Source: JBHENW01 sp046261875 (GTDB taxonomy: Bacteria > Acidobacteriota > Thermoanaerobaculia > UBA5066 > Gp7-AA6). From it: 14,619 bases of DNA. The DNA is taken from NCBI GenBank assembly GCA_046261875.1, contig JBHENW010000058.1, forward strand, positions 1-14,619. Direction: 5' to 3'. The stretch's first letter is position 1. Each line of letters begins with the position of its first letter. Of the stretch, positions 13,371 through 14,619 are shown one piece after another. Both the position numbers and the translations under genes were made by a program. The notes beneath the pieces were generated by a model, which did no database searches, was not told where the DNA came from, and saw nothing but the letters and a program-made list of their open reading frames with translations.

Positions 13371-14619
13371 GCCGGTTCGTCTGCGTGCACGGGCACTTCT
13401 ACCAGCCGCCACGCGACAACCCGTGGACGGGGCGGATCGATCCGCAGGAGTCGGCGGCGCCCTTCTCCGACTGGAACGAGCGGATTGCCGCGGAGTGCTA
13501 CGCCCCCAACGTCACCCCCCGCGCCGTGTCCGCGGACGGGACCCTGCGCGAGTTTCCGAGCAACTACTCGCGGATGAGCTTCAACTTCGGGCCCACGCTG
13601 CTCGGGTGGCTGGAAAGCGAGGCGCCGGACGTGTACCGCGCCGTCCTGGCCGCCGACCGGGAAAGCCGCGAGCGATACGGCGGGCACGGCTCGGCGCTGG
13701 CGCAGGCGTACAACCACATGATCCTGCCCCTCGCCAGCGCGCGGGACCGCGAGACGCAGGTGTACTGGGGCATCCGGGACTTCGAGCATCGCTTCGGGCG
13801 GTCTCCGGAAGGGATGTGGCTCCCGGAAGCGGCGGTGGACCTGCCCACACTCGAGACCCTTGCGCGCCGGGGCCTGCGCTTCACGATCCTCGCGCCGCAC
13901 CAGGCCGTTCGAGCCCGGCGGTTCGCCGACCCGGACTGGACCGACGTGCGCGGGGGCACGATCGACCCGCGGATTCCGTACGAGGTCCGCCTCCCGTCGG
14001 GACGGCGCCTCGCGATCTTCTTCTACGACGGGCCCCTGTCGCACGCCGTCGCTTTCGGCGAGCTGCAGCGGGGGGGCGAGCACCTGGCCTACCGGCTCGA
14101 GGCGCTCTTCTCCGAGCGGGCGGAGCCGCAGCTCGCGCACATCGCCACCGACGGAGAGACCTACGGGCACCACCACCGTTACGGCGAGGTGGCGCTCGCC
14201 GTGGCGCTGGACTCAATCGAGCGCGGCGGCCGCGCGCGCCTGACGAATTACGCCGAGTACCTCATGCTCCACCCCCCGCAGCACGAAGTGGAGATCGCCG
14301 AGAAAACCTCCTGGAGCTGCGCCCACGGCCTCGGCCGGTGGACGGAGGACTGCAGCTGCCGGACGGCGCCGCATCCCGGATGGACGCAGGCCTGGCGCGC
14401 TCCGCTGCGGGAGGCCCTCGACTGGCTCCGCGAGGCCCTCGCCCGGCGTTTCGAGCAGGCGGGGGCCGCGCTCTTCGCCGATCCCTGGCGCGCGCGCGAT
14501 CATGCGATCGAGATCGTGCTCGATCCCTCTCCCGCGGGGGTCGAGGACTTTCTCCGCCGCCACGCCGCCCGCCCGCTCGGTCCGGCGGAACGGCTCGGCG
14601 CCGTCGCTCTGCTGGAGAT
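13367..14619 (+). CDS. GH57 glycoside hydrolase, DUF3536 type, 3'-partial
   Basis: The frame is open from ATG 13367 to the window end (417 codons, no stop), so the gene continues outside. Start evidence is the ATGA overlap with glgB and GGGGAAG (13353-13359) seven bases upstream. GH57 motifs are HGHFYQPPRDNPW (9-21, the HxHQP-like first motif), GMWLPEAAVD (149-158, with E154 the likely nucleophile) and IATDGETYGHHH (259-270, with D262 the likely acid/base). The block EKTSWSCAHGLGRWTEDCSC (311-330) is what I associate with DUF3536-containing GH57 proteins, which are about 800 residues, so roughly half is missing. The family acts on alpha-glucans (amylase, branching or transferase activity). 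The exact reaction of this subtype is not established. Coupling to glgB supports a glycogen or maltodextrin role. It may be cytoplasmic, as no signal peptide is seen. Confidence 0.92.
   Translation, partial: MSRFVCVHGHFYQPPRDNPWTGRIDPQESAAPFSDWNERIAAECYAPNVTPRAVSADGTLREFPSNYSRMSFNFGPTLLGWLESEAPDVYRAVLAADRESRERYGGHGSALAQAYNHMILPLASARDRETQVYWGIRDFEHRFGRSPEGMWLPEAAVDLPTLETLARRGLRFTILAPHQAVRARRFADPDWTDVRGGTIDPRIPYEVRLPSGRRLAIFFYDGPLSHAVAFGELQRGGEHLAYRLEALFSERAEPQLAHIATDGETYGHHHRYGEVALAVALDSIERGGRARLTNYAEYLMLHPPQHEVEIAEKTSWSCAHGLGRWTEDCSCRTAPHPGWTQAWRAPLREALDWLREALARRFEQAGAALFADPWRARDHAIEIVLDPSPAGVEDFLRRHAARPLGPAERLGAVALLE

Noticed and set aside
11163..13412. A 749-codon open frame on the minus strand opposite glgB
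   Set aside because: GC-rich codon use on the + strand removes stops from the complementary frame. The translation is Arg/Pro/Val-rich with no family motifs, and glgB with all catalytic residues occupies the + strand.
14070..14076. A G7 run in the GH57 gene as a phase-variable tract
   Set aside because: Runs of this size are expected in DNA this GC-rich, the frame is intact and nothing else suggests switching.

Overview
The window is dense, visibly GC-rich bacterial DNA (about 70% by eye, not computed). Every supported gene lies on the + strand. No gap between genes exceeds about 70 bases. I saw no tRNA, rRNA, CRISPR array, insertion sequence or prophage gene. Most starts are GTG. Phylum is uncertain. 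High GC, a Bacteroidetes-like arginine cluster, Ku and a DUF3536-type GH57 protein would fit an uncultivated Acidobacteriota-like lineage, but that is inference.

Region 1 (1-8731) is an arginine operon: argG (5' end outside the window), an unassigned P-loop NTPase, argC, argD, an argF'-type transcarbamylase, argB, an M20 deacylase and argH. Together they cover every step from N-acylglutamate to arginine. The enzyme that makes N-acylglutamate is not in the window. Six junctions are four-base GTGA stop/start overlaps. The transcarbamylase carries Ala and Val at the two positions where the Xanthomonas N-acetylornithine enzyme has Glu92 and Lys302. This points to N-succinylornithine as substrate and so to the succinylated arginine route. 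ArgB carries the N-terminal helix of arginine-inhibited kinases, so end-product control is likely at that step. The NTPase between argG and argC is the least explained part of the operon.

Region 2 (8739-10348) holds a DUF72 protein, seven bases after argH, and then the NHEJ protein Ku after a 35-base AT-richer gap that could hold a promoter. No LigD is visible.

Region 3 (10418-14619) starts after a 69-base gap containing a small hairpin. It encodes a MerR-type DNA-binding domain fused to four exact 34-residue TPR units, then glycogen branching enzyme GlgB, then a GH57 glycoside hydrolase (DUF3536 type) that runs off the window end. The three genes are separated by 22 bases and a 4-base ATGA overlap, so they look like one alpha-glucan operon led by a possible regulator. 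A perfect 12-base palindrome sits on the stop codon of the MerR-TPR gene.
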